DNA of 64,000 bases from Nocardia niwae NBRC 108934 = DSM 45340 (lineage in GTDB: Bacteria > Actinomycetota > Actinomycetes > Mycobacteriales > Mycobacteriaceae). Both the position numbers and the translations under genes were made by a program. Position 1 is the stretch's first letter, and each line of letters opens with the position of its first letter. The DNA is taken from contig NZ_BDCK01000023.1 in the NCBI RefSeq assembly GCF_001613465.1, positions 216,923-280,922 on the forward strand, written 5' to 3'. Positions 25,660 to 34,289 of the stretch are shown piece after piece. The notes beneath the pieces are model-generated. The model did no database searches and was not told the DNA's origin. It was given only the letters and a program-made list of their open reading frames with translations.

Positions 25660-25918
25660 CTCACCGGCCAGACCGGCCCGCTGCGGTTGTACCCGTACGA
25701 CGACGCCGCCCCGGTGATCTACGGCAACGACCGATTCGTCCAGTGCCCGGATCACTGCAATGCCGACGCACCGATGGAAAGGGGACCCGCGACGACTTCC
25801 TGGACGTCGCCCAGCGCGGCGGTGTGCTGTCGCGCGATGCAGCTGGCAGTTTCGTGCGTTGAAGGCCGCGTCGAAGCTGCCCGCGCTGCTGGTCCCGGTT
25901 CGGTTGTCCGGTCCGAAC
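25660..25918 (+). pseudogene. Unidentified decayed coding region
   Basis: Good actinobacterial codon usage can be followed across three frames. One frame reads TGPLRLYPYDDAAPVIYG and FVQCPDHCNADAP (about 25670-25780). It then continues in another frame as GTRDDFLDVAQRGGVLSRDA (about 25785-25860). The family is not recognised. The segment looks like a gene destroyed by small indels, next to the NUDIX remnant, so the interval from 25000 to 25920 seems to be decaying. Confidence 0.4.
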
Positions 25919-26392
25919 CTAACCGCCGGAGACGATGGCGGCGAGGTTGGCGAGTTCGTTCTCCCGACCCTGGGTGAGGCGTTGAGTCCAGACGTCGTCA
26001 TGCATAGCGTCGGCGGTCATGACCACGCGGACGCCCGCGTCGGTCGGCTCGAGCTCGACGGTGGTGAGGAATTCGTACGGCTCGACGCCGGGGATGAAGT
26101 CGGCCAGGGAGGTGTAGGCGAGCCGGTCGGGGCCGTCGATCGCGGTGAACGTCTTGCGGGACTCGGTCGACAGTGGCATGCCCGCGGATCGCATGAATTC
26201 GATCTGCTCGGGGGCGGTCGCGGTCATCGTGTAGACCAGTTCGCCGCCCGGGCGCAGGTCGAGCTGGTCGACGTGGACGGTGAAACCGTCGGGCGCCCAC
26301 CACTTCTCGATGCCCGCCGGGGTGGTCCACAGTTCCCAGATCACCTGGGCGGTGGCGGGGTAGTCGCGTTCGATGCGGATCTGCTCGGACAT
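25919..26392 (-). CDS. SRPBCC (AHSA1-like) domain protein
   Basis: This 157-residue protein has the START/Bet v1-like SRPBCC fold of the AHSA1 type: IRIERDYPATAQVIWELWTTPAGIEKWW at the start and ELANLAAIV at the end. ATG 26392 is chosen for length; a longer frame begins at 26446 but would cover the operator. It is divergent from an ArsR-SRPBCC fusion gene with a perfect palindrome between them. ArsR-AHSA1 pairs are common in actinomycetes and the AHSA1 protein is thought to bind a hydrophobic ligand. Confidence 0.85.
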   Translation of the reverse strand: MSEQIRIERDYPATAQVIWELWTTPAGIEKWWAPDGFTVHVDQLDLRPGGELVYTMTATAPEQIEFMRSAGMPLSTESRKTFTAIDGPDRLAYTSLADFIPGVEPYEFLTTVELEPTDAGVRVVMTADAMHDDVWTQRLTQGRENELANLAAIVSGG

Positions 26393-26413
26393 GTCGTGCT
26401 CCTGGGTCAGAAG

Positions 26414-26431
26414 TATTCCTTGAAAGGAATA
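26414..26431. promoter_or_regulatory. Perfect 18-bp palindrome, putative ArsR operator
   Basis: TATTCCTTGAAAGGAATA has perfect 8-base arms around GA. It lies 22 bases from the SRPBCC start (26392) and 25 bases from the ArsR-SRPBCC start (26456), so it can control both divergent genes. Confidence 0.7.
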
Positions 26432-26455
26432 TATCTGAGGAGGCATGCTTGGTCA

Positions 26456-27220
26456 ATGGACCCCGCACTGTTCGCCGCTCTGGCCGAACCGAACCGCATG
26501 CGGATCGTGGAGTTGCTGAACGCCGCTCCGCGTCCGGTCGGCGAGATCGCTACCGCACTCGACCTGAGACAACCGCAGACGACCAAACATCTCCAGGCGC
26601 TCGTGCGCGCGGGCCTGGTGGTAATGGAACCGCTCGGGCAGCGCCGCATCTACGCCCTGCGCCGGGGTCCGCTGCGCGAGCTGCGACAGTGGCTGGCGGG
26701 ATTCGAGGTCGACCATCCCTCGGAGTCGGTGCTCGCGGAATACCGGGTGGCAATCGCCGCCGAGCCGTTGTCGGCCCACGAATTCCATCGGACGCTGTCG
26801 GCGCCGCCGGCGACCGTGTGGGAGTGGTGGACCTCGCCCGATCTGGCGCGCCGGTGGTGGCACCCAGCGCATTTCGAGGTCGCCGACTGCGTCCTGCGGC
26901 CGGTCAGCGGGGGCGCCCTGTCGATCGTGCTCCGAGAGGGCGACGGTGCGCTGTACTCCAGCGCCGGGCACTACCTCGAAGTCGTTCCACCCGAACGGCT
27001 CCGGTTCGAGTTGTCGCCGCTGGACGGCAACGGGACCCCGTTGTTCCGGGCCGAACATCTCCTCGAGTTGACCAGCGTCACCGGCGGCACCCGCGTCGAC
27101 CTACAGGTCGACGTGTCCGACCCGATCCCGGGCGCGGAACCGGCCATGGCCGGCATCCGCTTCGGCTGGAATCAGCTGCTGGACACCCTCGCTCAGGTCA
27201 TCAACTCGGCCACAAGCTGA
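26456..27220 (+). CDS. ArsR-type regulator fused to an SRPBCC domain
   Basis: The 254-residue protein joins an ArsR winged helix (residues 1-80; ALAEPNRMRIVELL, DLRQPQTTKHLQALVRAGLV) to a complete SRPBCC/AHSA1 domain (about 100-250; TLSAPPATVWEWWTSPDLARRWW). No metal-binding Cys motif of classical ArsR is seen. The fused domain probably binds the ligand that releases the operator. It sits opposite a stand-alone SRPBCC gene. The stop codon lies inside a 16-bp tandem duplication at 27212-27243. Confidence 0.88.
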   Translation: MDPALFAALAEPNRMRIVELLNAAPRPVGEIATALDLRQPQTTKHLQALVRAGLVVMEPLGQRRIYALRRGPLRELRQWLAGFEVDHPSESVLAEYRVAIAAEPLSAHEFHRTLSAPPATVWEWWTSPDLARRWWHPAHFEVADCVLRPVSGGALSIVLREGDGALYSSAGHYLEVVPPERLRFELSPLDGNGTPLFRAEHLLELTSVTGGTRVDLQVDVSDPIPGAEPAMAGIRFGWNQLLDTLAQVINSATS

Positions 27221-27243
27221 TTCGGCTACAAGCTGATTCGGCT
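27212..27243 (+). repeat. Tandem duplication, 2 x 16 bp
   Basis: The unit ACAAGCTGATTCGGCT occurs twice head to tail, at 27212-27227 and 27228-27243. It contains the TGA stop of the ArsR-SRPBCC gene and runs into the 3' end of the truncated epimerase remnant. It looks like a recent replication-slippage event. Confidence 0.85.
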
Positions 27244-27862
27244 ACCGAGTGGTCGGTGCCCGCGGTGATGCACATGTTGTCCGCACGCCGACCGGTAGCG
27301 TGTGGTGTTTTCCCGAGGCACTCGGGTCCCGGTGATCGGGTAATCGGTGTAGGTCGCGGTCCCTGCTGTGAACGTCATGCCTACTGCCCTCTGGACAAGG
27401 GACGACCGTGCCGACGCCACGCTCCACGAATTCCAGCGCTAGGTTCTCGCTGCCTCCGCGCAAGGAATCGAGACCGTGGGCCGGTGAGCGGTCCTGCTCG
27501 GTGGCCACACGGCCGGGAGCGAGCAGGGCCAGAGCGGAGGCGAGCACGAACGGCCGGTGCGAACCCGCGAGAACGTCGCCGATGGCCCGCACGGCGTTGC
27601 GCTCGGTCCGGTTGGTCTCGGTGGGATTCGCGAAGTCGTGCGTGTTGGCGAGATGAACGACGGCGTCGGCCTCCGTGGCGCTGGTGCGGATGCTGTCGAG
27701 ATCGTCGAGGTCGCCGCGCCGCGCCCGGGCTCCTTTCCGCTCCAGCGCCGCGGCCGAGTCGCTCGAACGGGCGAGTCCGGTGACCTCGTGACCGGCCTCC
27801 AGCAACTGGTCGACCACGGCCGAACCGATCCATCCGGTCGCTCCGGTGACGAATACATGCAT
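27242..27862 (-). pseudogene. NAD-dependent epimerase/dehydratase, C-terminally lost
   Basis: The first 150 or so residues are a good extended SDR: FVTGATGWIGSAVVDQLLEAG, then GDLDDLDSIRTSATEADAVVHLA and LALEFVERGVG. Thereafter the frame turns into low-complexity Arg/His-rich sequence (RHDVHSRDRDLHRLPDHRD) unlike any SDR. Relatives have about 280-300 residues with a substrate-binding half that is absent here. The truncation point lies near 27410. The remaining frame ends by chance in the tandem duplication at 27243. Probably non-functional. Confidence 0.7.
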
Positions 27863-27976
27863 GTCGATACGCCTTTGTGGAGGTCCGCGACCGATCGCGC
27901 GGATCAGCTTCTGCGGCGGTCCGATCCGACCGCCGGTGTTTTCTGTGGGGCGGGTGACCGTGCGTCCTCTGTGCGA

Positions 27977-29509
27977 TCAGCGCGGACGACCGACGGCGAC
28001 CGGCACTCTCCGCCCGGACAGCAGCGACTGCAGCACGACCAGCCCGCCGAGGACGAGCACGGTCACACCGATCGCCCGCAGCCCCATCTGCGCGCCCGAG
28101 ACGAACGCGTCGACGACCTCGTCGCCGCGGTCGGGTGCGGTCGCGGCGAGCGCCTGGGCCATGGTGTGCGGATCGTGGTCGGCGCGGATGTCCGGAGGCA
28201 GCGCGGCGACGAACCGTGCGGTGAGCACCGTGCCGATGACCGCGATACCCAAGGCGCTGCCGAATTCGCGCGTGATGGCCTGCAATCCGGCTCCGACTCC
28301 GGCCTGCTCCGGCGGTAGCGAACCGGCGATGGCGCCGGACAACGTCGGAAGCGCCAGCGTCACGCCGACTCCGGTCACGACCAGCCACGCGGCGTAGACG
28401 AGGTAGGGCGTCCGCGCGTCACCGGTGGACAGCCCGAGCAATCCGCAGCCGACGAACCCGAACGCGAGAGCGGTGGTGGCGTCGAGGCCGATACGCTGCG
28501 ACAGGCGTCCGACGTGTCGTGCGCCGAGGATGATCGGCACGGTCAGCGGGACAATCCCCAGTCCGGTTCGCAGAACGCCGAATCCCTTGCCGTACTGGAG
28601 GAACGACGCGTTGACATAGAACAGCGCGAACATGCCGAAGAAGACCGTCGTCATGCCGAGGCAGGCGCTGCGCAGGCCGGGCACGCGGAACAACCGTGGA
28701 TCGAGCAGGGGGTGCTCGACCTTCAGTTCGACGATCGTCCACACGGTGAACAGTACTGCGGCGCAAGCGAACCCGGCGATGACGACCACGCTGTCCCAGC
28801 CCGCCTCCGGCCCTTGGACGATGCCGAGCAGCAGCGCGACCGACGCACCGACGAGCAGCACCGCGCCGAGCGGATCGAGGCGGCGATCATGGCGCGCCGA
28901 CACCGGCGCGATACGTCCCACGAGTGCGGCGAGAACCAGCGAGATCGGCACGGCGGCGGCGAACAACCACCGCCACGAGCCGCCCGACAGGATCGACCCG
29001 CCGCCGACGTTGCCGACGACTCCGCCGATGCCGGTCATCGACGCCCAGGTGGCGATCGTCGCGCCCTTGCGTTCGGCAGGTACGGCGTGCAGCAGGACCG
29101 ACAGCGTGTTGGGCAGCACGGCGGCGGCGCCGACACCCGTGATCGCACGGCCCGCCAGAAGCAGGGCCACACCGGGTGCCGTCGCCGAGATCAGCGCGCC
29201 CACCGCGAACAGCACCAGACCCGTGAGCAGCACTCCCTTGCGCCCGAAGCGGTCCCCGGCGGCTCCACCGGGGATGACGAGGCAGGCGAACACGATCACG
29301 TAGGTGTCGACGATCCACACCAGCGCCGACGCGGACGGATGCAGCGTGCTCGAGGCGAGCATCGGGACGGCGAGGTTGATCGCGGCGACCATCCCGACGA
29401 CGAGCACCACACAGGCGCACATGATCGCGAGCAGACCACGCTGTGCGGCAGGACGGGACGGGGCTCGCGCCGACGCGGCGCGATCCTGGAGCATGACATT
29501 GAACGGCAT
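27977..29509 (-). CDS. MFS drug:H+ antiporter, DHA2 (EmrB/QacA) family
   Basis: The 510-residue protein has about 14 membrane segments. Signature motifs are WIVDTYVIVFACLVIPGGAAGDRFGRKG (motif A, residues about 74-100) and GRAITGVGAAAVLPNTLSVL (motif C region). The C-terminal half ends in a short basic tail. Such transporters export antibiotics, dyes or secondary metabolites. ATG 29509 is preferred, with ATG 29494 possible. It is divergent from a LysR regulator with an inverted repeat in the shared promoter, a typical arrangement for an efflux pump under LysR control. Confidence 0.88.
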   Translation of the reverse strand: MPFNVMLQDRAASARAPSRPAAQRGLLAIMCACVVLVVGMVAAINLAVPMLASSTLHPSASALVWIVDTYVIVFACLVIPGGAAGDRFGRKGVLLTGLVLFAVGALISATAPGVALLLAGRAITGVGAAAVLPNTLSVLLHAVPAERKGATIATWASMTGIGGVVGNVGGGSILSGGSWRWLFAAAVPISLVLAALVGRIAPVSARHDRRLDPLGAVLLVGASVALLLGIVQGPEAGWDSVVVIAGFACAAVLFTVWTIVELKVEHPLLDPRLFRVPGLRSACLGMTTVFFGMFALFYVNASFLQYGKGFGVLRTGLGIVPLTVPIILGARHVGRLSQRIGLDATTALAFGFVGCGLLGLSTGDARTPYLVYAAWLVVTGVGVTLALPTLSGAIAGSLPPEQAGVGAGLQAITREFGSALGIAVIGTVLTARFVAALPPDIRADHDPHTMAQALAATAPDRGDEVVDAFVSGAQMGLRAIGVTVLVLGGLVVLQSLLSGRRVPVAVGRPR

Positions 29510-29545
29510 GTCCCCGACGGTAGGGATCTCGATGAACTTCGTGCC

Positions 29546-29573
29546 ACGCAAATTCGACAATAGATACTTGCGT
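29546..29573. promoter_or_regulatory. Inverted repeat in the MFS-LysR divergent promoter
   Basis: ACGCAA at 29546-29551 and TTGCGT at 29568-29573 are perfect inverted arms with 16 bases between. The site lies 12 bases upstream of the LysR start and 37 bases from the MFS start. LysR proteins bind such dyad sites in divergent promoters. Confidence 0.5.
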
Positions 29574-29584
29574 AGAATGCAACT

Positions 29585-30526
29585 ATGCCCGAGCAGCTGG
29601 ATCTGAACCTCCTGCGGGTGTTCGACGCCCTGCTCCGGGAAGGCGGCGTCACGGCGGCTTCCGAGCGCTTGCATCTGTCCATCCCCGCGACCAGCCGGGC
29701 GCTGGGCCGGTTACGACGGGCGATGAACGACCCGATCCTGGTGCGCGCCGGGCGTGGGATGGCTCCGACTCCGTTCGCACTGCGCACCGCGCCGCGGGTG
29801 CGGTCACTGCTCGACGAGGCGTCCGCGTTGATCAGCGCCGATCGCGAGATGGCGATCGGCGAGCTGGAGCGCACTTTCACCATTCGCATCAATGACGGCG
29901 TCGCCGCGACCTTGGCGACGACGGCGGTCGAAGCCACGGCCGCGCTCGCCCCCGGCGTGGTCCTTCGTTTCGTCGCGGAGGGCAGCGAGAGCGCCGAGGC
30001 CCTGCGCGACGGTTCGGTCGATCTCGACATCGGCGTCGGTGACGCCGCGGCTCCCGACATCCGCACCGCCGTGCTGTACCGGGAGCGAATGGTCGGCATC
30101 GTCCGCGCCGACAGTCCGCTGGGCAGGCGCCGTCGCCCGACGTTGCGGCAACTGTGCGGGCATCCCCACGTCTCGGCCTCCCGCCGTGGACGCGCTCGCG
30201 GCCCGCTCGACGATGCGCTCGACGCGGCGGGCCTGCAACGCCACGTCGCCGCCGTCGTCCCGACCTTCGCTGTCGCCGCGCTTCTGGTCTCCTCGAGCCG
30301 TTACGTCGGACTCGTCCCGCAGCGCCTCGCCGAACAGTACGGCAGCACCCTGGGCATTCGCTGGTTTCCCCTCGCCGCGGACCTGCCGGAAGTCGAAGTG
30401 CGCCTGCTCTGGCATGCCCGGCTCGACGCCGATCCGGCCCAGCGCTGGCTGCGCGACACCATTCGCGACGCGTTGTGCGAGCCGGGCGGCGCGAAATCGG
30501 CGGAGGCCGTTCGCACGCCCGAGTGA
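29585..30526 (+). CDS. LysR-family regulator
   Basis: The 313-residue protein has the LysR winged HTH at residues 1-62 (LDLNLLRVFDALLREGGVTAASERLHLSIPATSRALGRLR), with proline in the recognition helix, and the NodD-type effector domain (DLDIGVGDAAAPDIRTAVLY, VGIVRADSPL). It shares a promoter with the divergent MFS transporter and most likely controls it. Length is standard. Confidence 0.9.
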   Translation: MPEQLDLNLLRVFDALLREGGVTAASERLHLSIPATSRALGRLRRAMNDPILVRAGRGMAPTPFALRTAPRVRSLLDEASALISADREMAIGELERTFTIRINDGVAATLATTAVEATAALAPGVVLRFVAEGSESAEALRDGSVDLDIGVGDAAAPDIRTAVLYRERMVGIVRADSPLGRRRRPTLRQLCGHPHVSASRRGRARGPLDDALDAAGLQRHVAAVVPTFAVAALLVSSSRYVGLVPQRLAEQYGSTLGIRWFPLAADLPEVEVRLLWHARLDADPAQRWLRDTIRDALCEPGGAKSAEAVRTPE

Positions 30527-30780
30527 CACCGTGTCGCCTCCGAGCAGTCTCGGCCGATGCACGACAGCCGAATCGACGCGAATGCAGGGCGTGCCAGAGG
30601 GATTCGAATCAATGCCGTCCGGTCGCGGCGGTGGTACTTTGAACGCCGAACCGGCCGGGCACGGGGGTTTGTGACCACGACGGTCGATCAGGCGCGGCGC
30701 TCGGCATCGTTTTTCGTACCGTTCGACGGACCGGTTACCGAGAGTCGGGCGGTGGGGCGGGCTGCGGGGTGTGAGGTCTG

Positions 30781-31359
30781 TTGAGTTCCGTATGGCGCGG
30801 GCGCATGAGACGTTTGGCGGGTGACACGGCGGGGTCCGCCGACAGCGCGCGGGACGGAAACTCTCGCTTCGTCCCGAGTCCCGCGCGGGTTCGCGAGGTC
30901 GAGCATCGCACCCGCCTGCTGCTCCAGCGCATGAAGGTGCGGGAATTGCTGACCATGCGCCAGCTGATCGAGCGCTATTGCGAATTCACCGGCGCGACGG
31001 TGCTTTTGCAGGAGAAGTTGCTGCCGGTCGACTGCTTCTTCGCGATCACGCTGAAGCTTTCGGCGCCGCCCGACACCTACGTCATCGCGTATCAGAAGGC
31101 GACACCCGCCTGGCATCAGGACCACGGGATCGGGCACGAGTTCGGGCACATCATCGCCGGGCACTACGAGACCGAGAACGTGCACCGCCATTCGGCGATG
31201 TCTCCGGAGCGAGAATGGGAGGCGGAGTACACGGCGAACCTGCTCGCGCGGTGGGGGTACGAGGTGGGCAGAGTGCTCGATCGGCAACGCGCGTTGCGGC
31301 CCTTACAGCGGACCGAAGACCTGTCACTGCCGTTGCAGGAGAGAATGGGCTGGCTGTGA
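30781..31359 (+). CDS. ImmA/IrrE-family zinc metallopeptidase
   Basis: The 192-residue protein carries the zinc motif HEFGH at residues 119-123 within GHEFGHIIAGHYE, and a downstream Glu-rich helix EREWEAEYTANLLA (143-156) supplying the third ligand, as in ImmA/IrrE peptidases. ImmA cleaves a phage-type XRE repressor and IrrE governs the radiation response, so a role in cutting a regulator is plausible. The first start is TTG 30781; ATG 30805 is an alternative. Its stop overlaps the GTG of the membrane-protein gene (GTGA). An XRE regulator is encoded convergently at 33504-34013 after the three-gene operon. Confidence 0.82.
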   Translation: MSSVWRGRMRRLAGDTAGSADSARDGNSRFVPSPARVREVEHRTRLLLQRMKVRELLTMRQLIERYCEFTGATVLLQEKLLPVDCFFAITLKLSAPPDTYVIAYQKATPAWHQDHGIGHEFGHIIAGHYETENVHRHSAMSPEREWEAEYTANLLARWGYEVGRVLDRQRALRPLQRTEDLSLPLQERMGWL

Positions 31360-32492
31360 TCTACATACCGCACGGGTGGCTCATCGCGGCGTTCGCCGCC
31401 GCCATGATCTGGAAGTCGAATCAATACCGCCGCAACAAGGACGTCGCTCTTCTCGCGGTCGTGGGCGCCTTCTTCTTCCTCGCGTCCGGATATGCCTTCG
31501 GCGAGTACGTCCAGAACCGCCCGGACCCGTGGTTGCTGAGCGCGATGGGTTACGAATTCGTCGGGACCGTCCTGCTGGTGGGAGCCAAGGCCTGCATCGT
31601 CGCGTTCTTCGTGCTGGCCTCCCGGCACACCGCCCGAACGAAGAAAATACTGGTCGCGCTGGGTATCCCGCTTGCGGCGTCGATCGTCGTCATGGCCGTG
31701 TGCGCGGTCGTCGCGGGCCCCGGCGCGAGACCCTACGGATTCGCCGACCCCGCCGTGGTCGGCTTCAATCTCGGCGAGAAGGTGAGCACGTTGCCGATCG
31801 GGATGTTGATCGTTTTCTACTGCTTCGCCTATTTGCGATTGCTCTCGGGGACACCGGCCCACGGAATCGTGCTCGCCGCGATAGGCGCGGTGTCGATGCT
31901 CGCCGCCACGGTGACTTTCACTGTCCAGCTCGGGTACTACGCGGCATCGGTACGGCCACCGCGAGCGCTCGTCGCGCTCGGGCGGTGGGAGGTCTATCTC
32001 GGGCAGCTCGTATTCCTCCTGGGTGTGTCCTGGTATGGCTTGGTGATGCGGATACGAGCTGTGATCGTCGGCCTCGCGGCATTGCGTGACGTTCTGTTGC
32101 TGTGGCGGCTGTGGCGTTTCGCGGTCGGCGTGATCACCCGGTTTCTTCCGGAACGGCGGATGCCCGCCTTCCGCGTCCGGCAGCCCTTGGCGGCCGTCAT
32201 GGAATGGCGGCAGGCGATGATGGTCGACATTCGTGATGCGCTGATGCTGCTCAGCCCGCAGATCGATCCGACGTCGACTGCCACCGTCTCCGGTTACGCG
32301 CGCGAACTCCAGCGCGTCGCCGCGGCCAACCGTGAGCGGCCGGTGCTGTACGGCGAACCGCACCGCGCGGCCGTGGACCAGGCTGATACGTTCGACGCCG
32401 ACCGCAAACTGCTCGTGGCCTTGGCGGCCGGCCTGGGGGAGAACATGGTTCGGGTGCGTCGGCAATGGGCTCGGCCCACGGCGAAGGTGTGA
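31356..32492 (+). CDS. Multi-pass membrane protein (MAB_1171c / DUF6545-like)
   Basis: The 378-residue protein has about seven hydrophobic segments in residues 1-240 (for example WLIAAFAAAMIW and VALLAVVGAFFFLASGYAF) and a cytosolic C-terminal helical domain of about 130 residues (REWRQ-type helices, ATVSGYARELQRVAA, KLLVALAAGLGENMV). This architecture fits the MAB_1171c-like putative transporter family, which in actinomycetes accompanies XRE and ImmA/IrrE genes. I assign the family from layout and neighbours. GTG 31356 overlaps the peptidase stop. Four bases separate it from the FAD monooxygenase start. Function unknown. Confidence 0.7.
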   Translation: MIYIPHGWLIAAFAAAMIWKSNQYRRNKDVALLAVVGAFFFLASGYAFGEYVQNRPDPWLLSAMGYEFVGTVLLVGAKACIVAFFVLASRHTARTKKILVALGIPLAASIVVMAVCAVVAGPGARPYGFADPAVVGFNLGEKVSTLPIGMLIVFYCFAYLRLLSGTPAHGIVLAAIGAVSMLAATVTFTVQLGYYAASVRPPRALVALGRWEVYLGQLVFLLGVSWYGLVMRIRAVIVGLAALRDVLLLWRLWRFAVGVITRFLPERRMPAFRVRQPLAAVMEWRQAMMVDIRDALMLLSPQIDPTSTATVSGYARELQRVAAANRERPVLYGEPHRAAVDQADTFDADRKLLVALAAGLGENMVRVRRQWARPTAKV

Positions 32493-32496
32493 CCGG

Positions 32497-33483
32497 ATGT
32501 TTCGAGCGGAGATCATCGGATGCGGTGTCGGAGGGGCGTGCGCGGCCCTGGCGATGGCGAAAGTCGGTGCGCGGGTGCAGGTCTATGAAACCGCGGCGCG
32601 CACTGCCGAGGTGGGCGGGTGGGTCACCCTCGGCCCCGCGGCGTCGACCGCGCTCGATCAGATCGGCCTGGGCGAAAAGGTCAGAGCGGCCGGGTTCCCG
32701 GTCGTCGGCGTCAGCACCGTCGACACGCTCACCGGGCGAACGAATTCCTTCGCCCGGACCGAGCCCGGTCATCGCTGGTCCAGCACTCACATCTGGCGCA
32801 AGGATCTCCTGGCCTTGTTGCGAGAAGGTTTGGAAGAAGCGGACATCCCGTGCGAATACGGAACGCGGGTCGATCCCGGCTCGCGCACGGGTGATCTGCT
32901 GGTCGGCGCGGACGGTGCTCGTTCGGCCACGCGGCGCATGCTCGGTGATGCCAGAGAGCCCACCTACACCGGCCAATCGATCCGCTACGGTCATTGCCCG
33001 GTCGTGGCGCCCGGGCTCCCGACGCACGTCCTGCACTTCTGGTCGCACCCCGAAGGGGTAGCGGGCTATGTGGGGGACGACCGCGATGGTTCGTTCTGGT
33101 TCAGCAGGCGGAGCGTCGCGTCCGGCACGGCGGTCGATCCGGAGGTGTTCCTCGACGCGCTGCGGGCCACCCCGGTGGCGCGGGTGCTGGAGCGTTCCGA
33201 GGTGAGCGTTCCGATCGCACTGTACGAACTCGAACCCGAGGGGAGCTGGCACAACGCCGACACCGTCCTGATCGGCGATGCGGCGCATGCCGTTTCGCCC
33301 GCGGCGGGGCGCGGCGCGACCTCCGCCATCGAGGATGCGATCGTCTTGGCGAAGACCCTGCGCAGCGCGGACTCCATTGCCGCTGCGCTGGAGTCCTATA
33401 CGGAAGTTCGCCGCCCGATCGCGCAGGCGACCTATCGGCCGGGCCCCGCTCCGAAAGTCTCGGCGGCGGATCTGCGGCTCTGA
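32497..33483 (+). CDS. FAD-dependent monooxygenase (PHBH/salicylate hydroxylase type)
   Basis: The 328-residue protein has the dinucleotide motif GCGVGGACAALAMAK at about residues 8-22, the DG motif in LLVGADGARSATRRML and the GD motif in VLIGDAAHAVSPAAGRGATSAIEDA. These three define group A flavoprotein monooxygenases. It is shorter than most (370-400) and the C-terminal substrate domain appears reduced. It is the third gene in the peptidase-membrane protein operon, which suggests modification of a small molecule linked to the membrane protein, but the substrate is unknown. Confidence 0.85.
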   Translation: MFRAEIIGCGVGGACAALAMAKVGARVQVYETAARTAEVGGWVTLGPAASTALDQIGLGEKVRAAGFPVVGVSTVDTLTGRTNSFARTEPGHRWSSTHIWRKDLLALLREGLEEADIPCEYGTRVDPGSRTGDLLVGADGARSATRRMLGDAREPTYTGQSIRYGHCPVVAPGLPTHVLHFWSHPEGVAGYVGDDRDGSFWFSRRSVASGTAVDPEVFLDALRATPVARVLERSEVSVPIALYELEPEGSWHNADTVLIGDAAHAVSPAAGRGATSAIEDAIVLAKTLRSADSIAAALESYTEVRRPIAQATYRPGPAPKVSAADLRL

Positions 33484-33503
33484 CCCGAGCGACGGCCGAT
33501 CAC

Positions 33504-34013
33504 TCAGCCCTCGGTTCTGTCGTCGTCCTTCGGGGCGGCCGGTCGGCGATAGAGTTCGTGCTGCTGGAGATCGCGCAGGATATTGCCGACTATGGCGCCG
33601 AACGTCGATCTGCCGAGTTCGTTCAAGGTGCCGAGTTCGGACAGGCGGAAACCGATAGCCTCCACGCCCGCCTCGGAGAGCTCCGCGGCCAGCCGCGATT
33701 CGACGTCGGCTTGCTGCGCGGCCGCGCCGTCGAGGAATTCCCGCACGTCCACGCCCAGTGCCACCGAAATCCCTTCGATGGTGCGGAAACTGGGATTGCG
33801 GACTCGTCCGAGCCGGATGTGCGAGACCTGGGCCGGGCTCAGCGGATAGCCGAGCCCGGTCGAGCGCTCGGCGATGTCTTTGTTGGAGTAGCTGCGTGAA
33901 TCCCGCTGCTGGGCAGCGGCGATCACCCGATTCAGGTGCCGCGCGATGGGGCCGGCGTCCTCCGTCGGCTCCTCGCTGATCTCATCTCCCTCGCCGGACA
34001 CGACCTGTGCCAC
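33504..34013 (-). CDS. XRE-family helix-turn-helix regulator
   Basis: The protein of about 169 residues has an N-terminal HTH (SNKDIAERSTGLGYPLSPAQVSHIRLGRVRNPSFRTIEGISVALGVDVREFL, about 42-95) and a C-terminal part of about 75 residues with RLAAELSEAGVEAIGFRLSEL. This type is found next to ImmA/IrrE peptidase genes in actinomycetes. The start is uncertain: GTG 34013 and TTG 34016 are both in frame behind GGGAGG. It faces the operon 30781-33483 tail to tail, 20 bases away, and is a candidate substrate of the peptidase. Confidence 0.8.
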   Translation of the reverse strand: MAQVVSGEGDEISEEPTEDAGPIARHLNRVIAAAQQRDSRSYSNKDIAERSTGLGYPLSPAQVSHIRLGRVRNPSFRTIEGISVALGVDVREFLDGAAAQQADVESRLAAELSEAGVEAIGFRLSELGTLNELGRSTFGAIVGNILRDLQQHELYRRPAAPKDDDRTEG

Positions 34014-34289
34014 CAACCTCCCGATTCGGCCCCGTCACCGTGCGAACATGGTATCCGCCGGTAAAGGATCAGAGCGCAGCGGCTAGACGCTTAGCGCTTT
34101 ACAATCAGATCCTATCGCTCTACGCTCGTATCCGAACCGATTACGGAGATGTCACCGAAAGCCGGCTTCGTGTATCGACTGTGGAGGGGATAGCCGATCC
34201 ACGAAGTCGGCATTAACATTTCGCTTGCGGACAGTGGCCGCGACCTGTGGTGACGATCGCTGCGACGGTGCCTAGGGCATACTTTCGAA

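Noticed and set aside
30536..30550. Short dyad GACAC-C-GTGTC after the LysR gene as a terminator
   Set aside because: Stem of only five base pairs with a one-base loop, too short to support.
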